Positions 21,214 to 31,453 of a stretch of DNA of 57,140 bases are shown here, piece by piece (the first letter of the stretch is position 1; each line of letters opens with the position of its first letter). The notes beneath the pieces are model-generated. The model was not told where the DNA came from. It saw nothing but the letters and a program-made list of their open reading frames with translations, and did no database searches. This DNA is from Fomitopsis serialis (Eukaryota; Basidiomycota; Agaricomycetes; Polyporales; Fomitopsidaceae): positions 1-57,140 of the forward strand of contig NW_025955212.1 of the NCBI RefSeq assembly GCF_022376445.1. Direction: 5' to 3'. The translations under genes were made by a program, and so were the position numbers.

Positions 21214-22218
21214 CTTGGACTCGGGACGCGTACAAGCAAGAAAGCAGAACGTCTGCTGCACAAGCTAGCGCCGTGACGCGATCGCGCCTGGGTAACTCGT
21301 GACATAAAGGAACACGCGTCCCGTCACGCAGTCGTCACGCGTTTGATGCGCGAGTCGACGCGTCTTTCTCACCGTTGCTCTGCCCAATCGTTGCTCTGCA
21401 GTGCTCTGGCCATGAAGTTTGCCCCAGTATGCGATGTACGCAGTTAGCGACCGAAAGGCCACCACTTCTTGAGATCTATAGCAGGAGTGTGTCTTTCTCT
21501 GACACGCATGACATTTACAGAAAGGCCCTGAACCGCGTTCGGGAGGAACAACCTGCGCGGAAGCAGCCATGAAACTCTGCCAGGGCCTACACAACATCCG
21601 AAGGGGTAACGTTCCAAGGTACGCAGCTTCGATTCTCTTCAGATTCTGTTGTGCATGCAGGCGGCCGGCATCTTACCACACTGCATGGGCAGCAATCTTC
21701 CATCAGGCGCTTTGTTACCGCTTCCTATGTGGCCGGGCTGCAGGCCGCCGAGGTATTCCCCGTCAAGAACATCCCGAGCTGAGCGTCAGCTTCCATTGAA
21801 CTTAGGCCGTCAAAGTCGGCGGTGACTCCCGCCCCGTGGCTCTGACCATCTGGGAACGCGAACCGTTCTTTGAAGCCATGCCTTGCCGGACAGCAGTCGC
21901 TTGCTCGAGGCTACAGCATCCATCTCACTGCGGGTCTGGACATCCTATTATGGCAATTGACACATGGATGAAAGACGCATGGCTAGAAGGCGTTCTGGAG
22001 CTCGCAACACACACCGAGCGCCATCCATCACAGGCCGAGAAGCAACATGATGCGACCACCGAAACTGGAAGCTCGGACATCAAACGTCTCACACAACATC
22101 TACTGCCCTGGCTCTCCCGAGGGAATGATGAAATGTCACTTGATTCGATCCCAGACTTCATATACCCGAAGATCCCAACCTGACGGCCCAAACTTGCTCG
22201 TCCCTTACCCCCGCGCAA
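21214..22218. other. Intergenic, CCT5 / ALDH promoters
   Basis: About 1 kb between divergent genes. The 130 bp next to CCT5 hold four CGTGAC/GTCACG cores: 21272-21277, 21298-21303, 21323-21328 and 21334-21339. The last of these lies in cgtcacgcgtt. An open frame of 115 codons at 21836-22183 matches no family I know, and I do not call it a gene. Confidence 0.5.
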
Positions 22219-24490
22219 ATGTCCTGCATCATGCCCACTTCCCTGGTCTATACCCTCGTCGATGAGATTCCCTTAGTGAGTTGTCTCAGTATCTATGGGA
22301 ACGCTTACTAGAACATATGCCCTCGCATCCAGATCCACCAGAGCTTGAAGCAGGGCTTCGCCTCAGGGAAGTCGAAAGATATCCAATGGCGTAAGAGGCA
22401 GATCCTCCAGCTATGGCATCTTGTCGAGGACAACCTCGACCGCATGCGCAAGGCGCTCTTCGATGACCTTGGCCGGGCGCCGAATGAGTCAGACGGGTGC
22501 GCTACCTCTCACTCAAGCTGGCATTCCACTCAGGGCTACGCTCATCATGATACTGCAGCACTGAGTTGAACTCCATCGTACTGGAGATCAAACAAGCGTA
22601 TGACAATGTAGGGAAGTGGTCCCAGACCGAACGGGCGTCCTGGCATTACATGTGGTTTGCCATGTCTCCTGCCACAAGGATCGAGCCTAAGGGCGTTGTG
22701 CTCATCATCACGCCTTTCAACTTCCCGTTGTATTTGTGTCTTGCTCCATTTGTGCGTTACATGCTTACCTGTCTTGCGAGCGACTGAATGTAGAGACATC
22801 TCACAGGCTGCGGCGATTGCAGCTGGCAATGCTTGCGTGCTGAAACCCTCAGAGGGCGCTCCGGCGTGTTCTTCGCTCTTAGCCGAGCTGTTCCCAAAAT
22901 ACATGGACCCAGACTTCTTCCGGGTAGTCAATGGCGCCATCCCTGAGACCACAAAGGTGAGTGCGGATACAAGTATGCTTCCATTGGGCGGATTTTCACG
23001 ATACTACGCAGCTCCTTGAGCTCCAATGGGACCACAGTGAGTTCACTCATAACCGTACATTGTATGTACAACCGTAATCAACCAACTTTACCCCACTTGA
23101 AAGTATTGTACACGGGTGAGCATATGACGTCCTCCCTGTAATCGTAGTTCATAGAACTCACACGCGCGGTTCAGGGAACCAGTCTGTTGCGAAGGTCGTA
23201 TGCACTGCTGCCGCACAGCATCTAACCCCGGTGACCCTTGAGGCAAGTACAGAACAGTGTCCCTGTCATGATCTCTCTCAACTGAAACCTCCGACAGCTC
23301 GGAGGTATGCATACTCATTGATTGTTGAGGACTCCTGTGCCCCGGAACTCACCGCTTGATCCAAAGGCAAAAATGCGGCGGTCATTGACCCTAGAGTCAG
23401 CAACCTCAAAGTTGCAGCGAAGCGCCTGATGTGGGGAAAGCTCACTAACGCCGGGCAGGTATGTTTCATGCGATCAATTGATTCCAGCCCGGATGATCTC
23501 ACCATCTACTTTCCTCCAGATATGTATGTCGCCGGATTACGCGATTGTGCCGGAGCATTTCCAGGACACGTTTATTGAGGCGTGCAAGCAGGCGTACTAC
23601 GAGATGCATCCGAAGGACCCGAAGGAAACAGGGAACATGGCGCGCATCGTGAACGAGCGGCATGCGAAGCGCGTGGGGCAGCTGTTGGCGAATACCAAGG
23701 GCCAGGTGGTTCTGGGCGGGAACATTGACATGGAGACGTATTTCTGTGAGGCGACCATCGTGAAGGATGTCAAGCTCGATGATGTTCTCATGAGCGAGTA
23801 TGTGTGGCGTTTGTTTCTGCTGTTCGATGTGGAAGCTGAACGCCCACGGTGCGATAGGGAGATTTTCGCTCCGATCCTGCCTGTTATCCCCGTGAAGGAC
23901 GTGGACGAGGCCATCAAGGTCATCAACAGCCTGTAAGTCGAAGACCGACATTGTTCCGTCCCTACAGAGCTCATTCCGGACGCGCCAGGGGTCATGCACT
24001 AGTCCTCCACGTCTTCTCGAGCGACTCGGCGTACAAGAAGAAAGTCTTCGACAATACTAAAAGTGGGCTGGCCGTCGCCAATGAGACCCTTCTTCACATT
24101 CAAGGTATGTTGAAATAATTTAGGCATCGTGGCGTGTCGCCTGAAGGTCATGATTTTCAGCGGTGGGAATCCCTTTCGGTGGTGTAGGATCCTCTGGATG
24201 TGAGTCTTTACGTCTCACAGTGTCACCGACGGACATGTCTGACCGGACGATTCAGATGGCGCTACAACAGGCAAGGCTGCTTTCGATCAATTTGTCCACC
24301 GGAGAGGTTCGATCGACAGTCCGTTCTGGCTGGACACCATGATGCTCTACACGCGCTACCCGCCGTACACAGTGAGTCTTGAGGAGCTTTGCCGATACGT
24401 TACCGCGGCATCGCTGACACATGCTTGTGCTCGCAGAAAAGCAACATGACAATGCTCAACATGTTCATGCACCCCAAGCCGCCAGCGTAA
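22219..24490 (+). CDS. Aldehyde dehydrogenase, ALDH3 / fatty aldehyde dehydrogenase type
   Basis: This NAD(P)-dependent enzyme oxidises aldehydes to carboxylates. The start is 22219 or the in-frame ATG at 22231 (MPTSLVYTLVDEIP). Exon 2 gives LKQGFASGKSKDIQWRKRQI, the ALDH3 N-terminal pattern. The catalytic Asn segment is EPKGVVLIITPFNFPLYLCL, followed by AAIAAGNACVLKPSEGAPA. The Glu motif ELGGK is spread over three exons. The nucleophile lies in NAGQICMSPDYAIVPEHFQD. The C-terminal half has EIFAPILPVIPVKDVDEAI, SGLAVANETLLHIQ, IPFGGVGSSGYGATTGKAAF and LYTRYPPYT, also ALDH3-like. It ends HPKPPA at 24490. About 500 residues and a dozen introns; one intron is GC-AG (23243-23297) and one exon is 7 nt (23298-23304). 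The substrate is not determinable. Confidence 0.9.
23298..23304 (+). other. 7-nt micro-exon in the ALDH catalytic Glu motif
   Basis: ctcggag lies between a cgacag acceptor and a gtatgc donor. With GAG before and GC AAA after, it reads E-L-G-G-K, the conserved aldehyde dehydrogenase motif. The upstream intron (23243-23297) starts with gcaagt, so it is a GC-AG intron. Confidence 0.78.
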
Positions 24491-25156
24491 GCAGCGAATG
24501 CCGACTGTTGTCGCAGCTGTTGCTCCGCTTCGGGTGGATCTTCTGTGCATATCATATATGTACAGCTACGTCCATGGACGAGCGTTTTGTCATCTTCTGC
24601 CTTTGTAGACGCGTTGTATTCACGGGTCAGATCCCGGTGTAGTCACTCATTTTGGGTTTACTGGTAGTGACACTCTTTTGCCATCGTTCCTGCTGTCTCG
24701 TAGTTCTCGTACTCACACGCTATCACTGCAATTTGCTGATACCACACTGTTATACTTTCTGAAGTGTGAAGCCGGGGCTGGCTGAAACTGGTCAGAACAT
24801 TTCAATCAATCCAAGGTGCGTACATGCAGATTGCAGATATCTTCAGTATAGTAGCAGTAGTGACCGAGTTCCTCTCGATGAAAATAAGGCAGAGCAAGGC
24901 GTGACCTACTTGTTGCGTAGGTTCCAGGGTCATGGCAACGCTTCAGACAACTAATACCCTCCCAGCCAAGTCTTCGCCGTATTATCAGTGGCAAACTATG
25001 TAGAAACACTGGCATGCCTCGCAAAGATTCCTCGAAAGCAATTCAACTCGACTAGAGATGACCGGCATGCGTGAATATCTAGCGTTAGATGCCTCAAAAT
25101 GCAAGAACGTCCACAAAGATGACAAGCATGTCTACTGCATGCATTGCAGAGATCGG
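24491..25156. other. Convergent intergenic region, ALDH / Sec14-like
   Basis: About 666 bp between convergent genes. No convincing coding frame, repeat or RNA gene was seen. Confidence 0.5.
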
Positions 25157-26724
25157 TCACGCCGCAATGGAGACAGGCTGCGGCTCGGACTCAACATCAT
25201 CAGCGTCATCAACCTGCTTCAAGTCGAGTCCCCTCACCCCATCAGACAGGGTAGCAGCCTCCGACCGATCTGCAACCACCACGTCCTCCTTCTCATCCTG
25301 CCCCTCCTGGATCGCCTCGCTCTGACCCTCCCCTTGCACCTCCTTAATCTTGATATCCCACTCCCGAATACCGACCTTGGCGCCCATCGCCCGCCACACC
25401 TCTAGCCTGCGCTGCCTGTGCTCATCGCACATCCGGACGACCGCGGGCCAGTAGCGCGCGTGGTCGTACTCGAAGTCGCACTCACCGCCCCACTCGCGCA
25501 TGAGCATGTCAGGCGCGAAGAGGCCCTCCTTGATGCAATCCGGGTTGAAGCGCATCTTCTCGCGCGTGCGCGGGTCGACGAAGGGCGTGATCATCTTGAG
25601 GAAGGCGTGCACGAGCCAAGGGACGTTGACGATGAGCGAGCGGCCGAGGCGTTCGGGGTCTGTGGGAGCGGGTGAGGCACGGAGGCGGAGGAGGAGAGAA
25701 GGGCTTACAGTGACCTTGGAGGATGTTGAGGGTCTGTGGGAGTCGGTGAGGTGAACCTCGGAACCGGGCTAGGATGTGAGAAGGAGACGCACCGCTCGCG
25801 AGGTTTGTAGGGACGGGTTCTTCGCCCGGTCAGCGAAGTCTACCATGAGGGCGATATTCCTGGACGCCATACGGTATCAGCAACGAATGTACAACATGCG
25901 GGCGAGTAGAGTGACGCACTCGATGCCAGGGCCCATCAGATCCTCGCACCGCTCCAGAGCCCATACGACGAAGTGTAGCTGCTTAGGATTCTCCTCCGTA
26001 TTCTGCTTACTCGGGCGGAGATACAGCGCTGGCCGACCGTCTTTGTCGTACCCGAAGATGATCATCTTGCCTGTCAGGGCCTGTATGCATGCCGTCATTT
26101 TCGACCTCCATATCTTCACATACTTAACATACGTGGACTCACCTCAGGCTCGACATGGTCTGCGGTGATCATGTCATATACACCATACTCTCGGCGCCAT
26201 ATGAGGGTCTCTTCGAGTCGCTTGATTGCACTCTTGGCCGATACCCACTTCACTGCACGGCAGTATCTGGAGACGCATCAGGATGTGGGGTGGCTTGGTA
26301 GCAGTAGGACCTGGGGACTCAGGATGGTCCTACCGCCTGAACGGCTTGGTCGCACCTGTGTATACAATCCCATGTCTATCACGCGAGTTAATATAAAAGC
26401 AATAACAGAGAATGAGTTCACTAGGAGAGCGACAGGAGCTTGCATAGAGGGACTTGGAACTCGGCGACTACGCTAGAGAGGACTTACCAGCCAGAACTTC
26501 TCCGCCTCCTTCAATGACTTATCCTCCTCGCATGGAAGTTCATAGTCCTCCGACGCAAAGTGGCTGAGCACCGCGTCAAACACCTTTTGCTGCTCTTCCG
26601 TGAGCTCGAGCTCCTTCGGAGGGCCTGCGTGATTCTCCGCGAGTCGAGGTATGGGAAGGGGCTCGTAGATGCGGTCGGCGCTGTGCGATTCGCTGGCAGA
26701 TGCCTTGTTGCTGAAGACACTCAT
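25157..26724 (-). CDS. CRAL-TRIO (Sec14 family) lipid-transfer protein, PDR16/SFH3-like
   Basis: Sec14-family proteins bind and exchange phosphatidylinositol and other lipids between membranes. The start at 26724 gives MSVFSNKASASESHSADRIY. The CRAL-TRIO N-terminal helix part has LTEEQQKVFDAVLSHFASED and a later exon with AKSAIKRLEETLIWRREYGV. The lipid-binding domain has LTGKMIIFGYDKDGRPALYL, NPKQLHFVVWALERCEDLM, LALMVDFADRAKNPSLQTSR and VLNILQGHYPERLGRSLIVN, then VPWLVHAFLKMITPFVDPRT. The tail after MREWGGECDFEYD is long, acidic and low-complexity, ending at 25157. This arrangement is closest to the PDR16/SFH3 branch, but that assignment is from memory of motifs. It is head-to-head with the LYR gene. 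Confidence 0.87.
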
Positions 26725-26993
26725 CGTGATGGATGAGAAAAAGATGGAACGACACAGCCACGACCGTCAGAGTATCAAAGCGGAATGCAAATCGTTCGAC
26801 GAGGGCGGCAGCCAGTGGAGATACAGCGCGTCCCGAGAGCCAGAAAGGCAGCCACCGTGCCGCCAACAGCGAGGCCCCGCGCGTCTGCACGGTCACGTGG
26901 CCGCACTTTCTGGGCAACGCTGGGCGCTCGTTCCCTGCGCCGGACAACGACGGAAGACGCGGGCCCGCCTCCTCAGCACACGACCGCCACCAA
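26725..26993. promoter_or_regulatory. Bidirectional promoter, Sec14-like / LYR-motif genes
   Basis: A 269-bp gap between divergent start codons. It has CACGTG at 26894-26899 within ggtCACGTGgcc, overlapping the GTCACG core at 26892-26897, about 100 bp upstream of the LYR gene. Confidence 0.5.
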
Positions 26994-27475
26994 ATGCCCT
27001 TCCTCAGGCCTATGGCGAACAAGTCCCCTCGTATGAGGGCCCTAGCACTGTACAAGGAGCTTCATAGGCTGGGCAGGGATTACCCCGATCCTTCGTACGT
27101 TGCCTATCTGTCGTTCAGGAGCGAGGGGCTAAGCAATACTGGTCGTGTGCTTAATTGGCAGGTACAATTTTCATGGGAAGTTGCGAGGTCTGTTCGAGAG
27201 TGCGTATCGAGGTCCCGTACGAATGTGCGTGTAGGCTCACGAAGTGTCTTGTCCAGAGAACAGGAATTTGCATGATCCGGAGGAGATAGAGAGGGCACTC
27301 AAACTCGGGGAGTATATTCGCAATGGTGTGTAGTCATCCCTTGGTGAAATCTCCTCTTGATCGCTCACCATCCCTCTACACCGTTGCAGAAACATTGGCG
27401 CTGTATTCACTACGCAAATATCGACATCTAAAGCGGATGTATCCCGACGACTCACGTAGCGATACTTTCTCGTGA
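26994..27475 (+). CDS. LYR-motif mitochondrial protein (ETFRF1/LYRM5-like)
   Basis: This is a small matrix protein of the LYR family. The LYRM5/ETFRF1 members regulate electron-transfer flavoprotein, and others help Fe-S delivery or complex assembly. The start at 26994 gives MPFLRPMANKSPRMRALALY, with the L-Y-K tripeptide followed by LHRLGRDYPDPS. After splicing it continues YNFHGKLRGLFEKNRNLHDP, EEIERALKLGEYIRNETLAL and YSLRKYRHLKRMYPDD, and stops at 27475. Three introns are inferred. The length of about 105 residues fits the family. The GRDYP...F.KNR and YSLRKYR segments favour the LYRM5 branch. Confidence 0.85.
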
Positions 27476-28222
27476 CATGACTAGTACGCTACTGCGGCAG
27501 CTCCTCGCTGCTCTCTCTGACCTTTGATAGTTGCTCGCTCTGCAGATGTGACAGACCCGACCTTCGCTCGCACGGGTGCCGGTTTCCCCCGCCATGCCTC
27601 GGTGGGCTGGGCTGTGTAGACCCTCGACCTTCCGACATTACGAACCCATGTCGTCATACCAGCAGTTAGCTGGACATGTATCGTGCCATTGCATCAGGGA
27701 CCATTCCTGCACTATAATAGTGCGTCTACTCTATTGGCTCCATGCATCCGTGATACGCTTTCCGGACCGTTCACTTTCGTTTCGCTCATCTAGATGCTTG
27801 TACTGTATCCGAATCATCATTAGTTGTACTCTACTGTGCGAGGGCACATGAACAGAGCGCGAGACTTCACTTGGATCAATGCGCTTCAATCCGGTCGGAA
27901 CAAGCCCCTTCCACATGACACAAGTCATTCGAAGTACAGTGGTACCGAGAGGCTATGAGCAAGAAGATGTGCTTGAGGTACGTCGCTCAATCTCTCCGAC
28001 AACTTACCCATGGCTAGCTTGTGCGCTTCTCAGCTGTGGTTAGAGCAATGCAGATTTTTCAGGTGTTTGCATCATGTCATATATGCTTCATTCCGCTATT
28101 CCGCTCCCAAGGCTAGACGGCCACTAAATTCACCCCCCTGCTCGGGCACAGGATTACGTCGTAAGTATGTTCAGTATCCTGCACCTTCAAGTTGCTTCCC
28201 CCCTCTCATCGCATCCGGAGGT
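27476..28222. other. Convergent intergenic region, LYR / GNAT-1
   Basis: About 747 bp between convergent genes. No recognisable protein, tRNA or repeat was seen. Confidence 0.5.
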
Positions 28223-29305
28223 CTAGCTCCGTGCCGCTCGCATCATCTATCCAATCAGATTTGTTGGATCAGTCATTACGGCAAGAGATGAGGTGCATAC
28301 GATCAGGATAGCGAACGGCCGCTCTGTCCAAGTTGGGTTGTCCTCCCCTAGAAGCACCTCCTTCACCACCACGAATCCACAGCTCTCGTAGAACGGCGTG
28401 TTGATGACGTTCGAGGACAACAGCCACGATGCGCAACCTATTTCGTCGGCCTGCGACATAGCACAATCCCGGTCGCATTCATTATCGTAGGTCCCCTGCA
28501 AGCGATCATCTCACCTGCGCGTTCGCCAACGCCATAAGGGCATAACCATAACCCTTTCCTTGATGCCTCGGCGCTACAGCCAGGTTCAGGACATGGAGCA
28601 TTCTCCTGAGCTCGTCACCAAACGCGTCTTTTGACGCGGCGGCTATCTTATCCTCGAATTCCTCCCACCTCTGACGACCAAGTCAGCACAGGTCTGCCAC
28701 CGTCAATTGTAAGTGGATGCGATTCGGCTCACTTTGCGCTGTTCGGGCGTGTTCGTTCTGTTCAAGACCCCGTTTGTGACTCTGCTGAGCATCCGTAGTA
28801 CAGCGCTTTTGGTCCGCCCAGGTGACGGATGGCCTCTGCACATCATATGTTCGACTGTCAGCTACTCACGAGCACGAGGCACAACTGTACAAGGCATACA
28901 TGGTCACGTAAGCATCTCCGTGCTCTACAGTGAACGCGGCGTGGTAATGGATATGGAACCCGAGTTCCAAGTAAGCCATGAGACGCCAAATGTAGAGGCG
29001 GTCCCGAGGAGCCACAGGAGGCTTCTTGGCGTCCTGTCGAACGGCAGCGAATGATGAACTTGACCAGAGAAGGGCAGATGCAACGACTTACCGGTGTATT
29101 CCTCAGATAGTTGTGCAGAGGGTCGTGCTCGTAGGCGTCCTGTGCCATCTGTTGGATTCTAGGTACGTCCGCTACATACCGGGTGAGTCAAACAAGCCAG
29201 TATCGGAGTCAGACCATAGGACAAACCATATCTCGCCCTCTCGACCTTGGTGGTCCTCTTCTCCGCCAGCACGTCGTAAAAGTCACTCCTAGTGTCGAGG
29301 CCCAT
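28223..29305 (-). CDS. GNAT-family N-acetyltransferase, copy 1
   Basis: This transfers acetyl from acetyl-CoA to an unknown acceptor. The start at 29305 gives MGLDTRSDFYDVLAEKRTTK, then VERARYADVPRIQQ and MAQDAYEHDPLHNYLRNTP. The middle exons give FHIHYHAAFTVEHGDAYVTM. The acetyl-CoA loop reads PRHQGKGYGYALMALANAQ (Q-x-x-G-x-G type). Then come ADEIGCASWLLSSNVINTPF, YESCGFVVVKEVLLGEDNPT and WTERPFAILI. A tiny last exon, MMRAARS, precedes the stop at 28223. It is paralogous to the genes at 31454 and 36974: the WLLSSNV...FYESCGF block and the DENPTW-type segment are shared. Six introns are inferred. No signal peptide is seen. Confidence 0.8.
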
Positions 29306-29920
29306 CTTCAATGCTTGGTGAAAGAACTCGGGGATATCTCTGGTGCTGTGTGTCGACACGCAGCTCATATATGATATGGAGTATGGCTTCGTGCGAATAT
29401 GACATCGTGCATGCAGTACATTTCAATTGCATGATACCGAGTCAACATCTGCGCTGCCGGAGGCGCTTCTGTCATGTGCATGAGGTAAGTTATCACCGAA
29501 CCTTCTAAGACTTGTGTGTTTACCAGCAGCATTGCTCTGACAATATTGGTAGCGGCAGCTCAGTTTGCTCACACGTAAGCATAGTTCTATAGTGCTTTAT
29601 GCGTTCCTTGGAGTCTCATATCAGGTCCAGCTGACCACACTTTGAGAAAGACGTGCCCCGTACCGCACCATATTTACTGTTCAACCTGAGGGCTTTCTCG
29701 CTCAGGCTGTCGCCAGTAAAAGTCACAACTCGACAAGCCTGCACATTCTCTTCCTGATATAGAAATCGATCAGGCTATATCCTCGACAATCATCGATTCA
29801 TCATCCTCACCGCAGCTAGTACGAATCCCCCCTCATCGCCTCCTAGCAGGTGGTAGCAACGCTCCCAACTTCTACTACCAACATCGCGATCCCCGGTGTG
29901 CTTATCACCCGCCGAATTCA
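29306..29920. other. Intergenic, GNAT-1 / FMN1 divergent promoters
   Basis: About 615 bp between divergent start codons. The 60 bp next to FMN1 are pyrimidine-rich. No gene or repeat was seen. Confidence 0.5.
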
Positions 29921-30538
29921 ATGTCCACCGCCCGCCCACTCATCATCGGCCCCTCTACGGGGCTCGAAGCACCCTACCCCCTGCAGATGGAAGGCAAAGT
30001 GATCAGCGGCTTCGGGCGTGGCTCCAAAGAACTAGGCATCCCCACCGCCAACCTCCCCATCGACTACAACCTGACACCATGGATCGCCGATATCAAGTCC
30101 AGAGTATACTTTGGCTGGGCGTCCCTACGCCTACCGCCGTCACATCCGAACCAACCAACGACATCATCAGACACCACCGCCACGACAACCACGGCCCCGA
30201 AGGCGCACTCCGGGTTCAGCGTATATCCCATGGTGATGTCGATCGGGTACAACAAGTTTTACAAGAACACGATGCGGTCGGCTGAGGTGCACGTACTCCA
30301 CGAGTTCGGGGCTGACTTCTACGGCGTCGAGATGCGGCTATTGATCACGGGGTTCATCAGGGAGGAGAAAGACTACGCCAATCTGGAGGCGCTGATCGAG
30401 GACATCAAACTGGACTGCGATGTGGCGCGCAAGAGCTTGGACCGCGAGGCTTGGGTATTGCGGGAGACGGGCAGGGGCACGCTCGATGGGAGCTGGTTGG
30501 TGCGAGAAAGAACAGAGCAGAATAGGGCTGTAGTATAA
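29921..30538 (+). CDS. FMN1: Riboflavin kinase
   Basis: Converts riboflavin and ATP to FMN, the first step of flavin cofactor synthesis. It is a single exon of 205 codons, in contrast to its intron-rich neighbours. The start at 29921 gives MSTARPLIIGPSTGLEAPYP. The core has GKVISGFGRGSKELGIPTAN, the riboflavin-kinase signature with the PTAN metal and phosphate site, then VYFGWASL, an inserted low-complexity Thr-rich stretch, YPMVMSIGYNKFYKNTMRSA and EVHVLHEFGADFYGVEMRLL. A helical end follows, LEALIEDIKLDCDVA, and the stop is at 30538. The length is normal for fungal FMN1. The Thr-rich insert between the two barrel segments is somewhat long. Confidence 0.95.
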   Translation: MSTARPLIIGPSTGLEAPYPLQMEGKVISGFGRGSKELGIPTANLPIDYNLTPWIADIKSRVYFGWASLRLPPSHPNQPTTSSDTTATTTTAPKAHSGFSVYPMVMSIGYNKFYKNTMRSAEVHVLHEFGADFYGVEMRLLITGFIREEKDYANLEALIEDIKLDCDVARKSLDREAWVLRETGRGTLDGSWLVRERTEQNRAVV

Positions 30539-30669
30539 AGACATGAGAATTAGAGAAGTGATTGACGGGAGACACAGCGCTGGGGAATCTTGTGCTCGTT
30601 GCAGGCTGCTGACCAGTCCGGAGGAATAAGCAAGCATCCTCCACCTTAGACTCGCAATGTCGTGTACTG

Positions 30670-30978
30670 TCATGTAGTTACCCCCATGGCAAACTCGGGC
30701 TCGCCTTTTTCGTTGCGGAAGAAGACGACTTCTACGTCCTGTTTGCGTCGGAGAGAGACTCGACATTAGATCGGGGCATGGTCGTTGGAAAATAGGAAAA
30801 TAAAAAGACTCGCCTTGTAGCGCAAGCTTCAGCCACTTCCCGGACGAGCGGTCGACTCAATAAACTCGCCGACGCGAGCAGAGGTATAGACGTTGAGCAT
30901 GATGCCGTCCCGCACTCGACTACGATATGGCTGTCGGATCTTTGACTTGCTCGACGGCTCGGCGGTGATACGAGACAT
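30670..30978 (-). pseudogene. Possible small gene or gene remnant with in-frame TGA
   Basis: From an ATG at 30978 the frame reads MSRITAEPSSKSKIRQPYRS and RDGIMLNVYTSARVGEFIES, then hits TGA after PGSG. Five codons later comes a possible donor (aag/gcgagt, a GC donor). After the acceptor (gcaaacag), the same frame gives DVEVVFFRNEKGEPEFAMGV and a stop at 30670. The last exon has the composition of real protein. The TGA means the gene is broken, the exon boundary is misread, or the two parts are unrelated. I recognise no family. Confidence 0.3.
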
Positions 30979-31048
30979 CAGGGTTATGCTGTGATCTCGA
31001 GGATATCAGGACTGAAGCGGACGGAAATAGCTCTGCGACCGTGAATAG

Positions 31049-31110
31049 GAGTATATGCATTGTACGAACCGGGCCCCGAATGTGTGAACGGCAAAGCAGC
31101 CTTTGCCGAT
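31049..31110 (+). repeat. 62-bp direct repeat, copy A
   Basis: This segment aligns without gaps to 33008-33069, with 10 mismatches in 62 (about 84% identical) by eye. Both copies are in the same orientation, one on each side of the GNAT-2 gene. Confidence 0.7.
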
Positions 31111-31204
31111 AGAGTAGTATACCAAGAACGGTGTCCGCCGTATATAGCTATCACTTTGCCACATACAGCGTCATTGATCCACAAGGTTAATTGATGGTCG
31201 GGCA

Positions 31205-31240
31205 TCGACTCACCGAAAGCCTTCGACTCACCGAAAGCCT
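31205..31240. repeat. 18-bp perfect tandem duplication
   Basis: tcgactcaccgaaagcct is present twice head-to-tail, without a mismatch. Confidence 0.9.
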
Positions 31241-31453
31241 GGAAGTGTTTCCGCAAGTTCAGTCCTCGGTGGGTCTGTTTATGCATCATGTGCTGAGATG
31301 TCAGTCGATATGCAAGCGGCATCACCCCCAGGGTCACCAGTTGGAATAACTGGCCCGGGCTCCGAGTGTCGGCTGTCAAACATGAATTCAAAGTGTTGTA
31401 TGCAGCTGCGTCGGACGGGCTGGTATATGGGATACCAGATACACAATAGTGGT

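Larger units (their letters stand above)
30979..31453. other. Intergenic with tandem duplication and a repeat copy
   Basis: About 475 bp downstream of GNAT-2. It holds a perfect 18-bp tandem duplication (31205-31222 and 31223-31240) and one copy (31049-31110) of a 62-bp repeat found again at 33008-33069. A 158-codon open frame on the minus strand here matches nothing known. Confidence 0.5.

Noticed and set aside
21836..22183. Open frame of 115 codons before ALDH
   Set aside because: No family resemblance; it lies in the probable ALDH promoter and 5' UTR.
30338..30766. Long minus-strand frame overlapping the FMN1 3' end
   Set aside because: Mostly antisense to riboflavin kinase; the protein-like part of the interval is in another frame (30670-30725).
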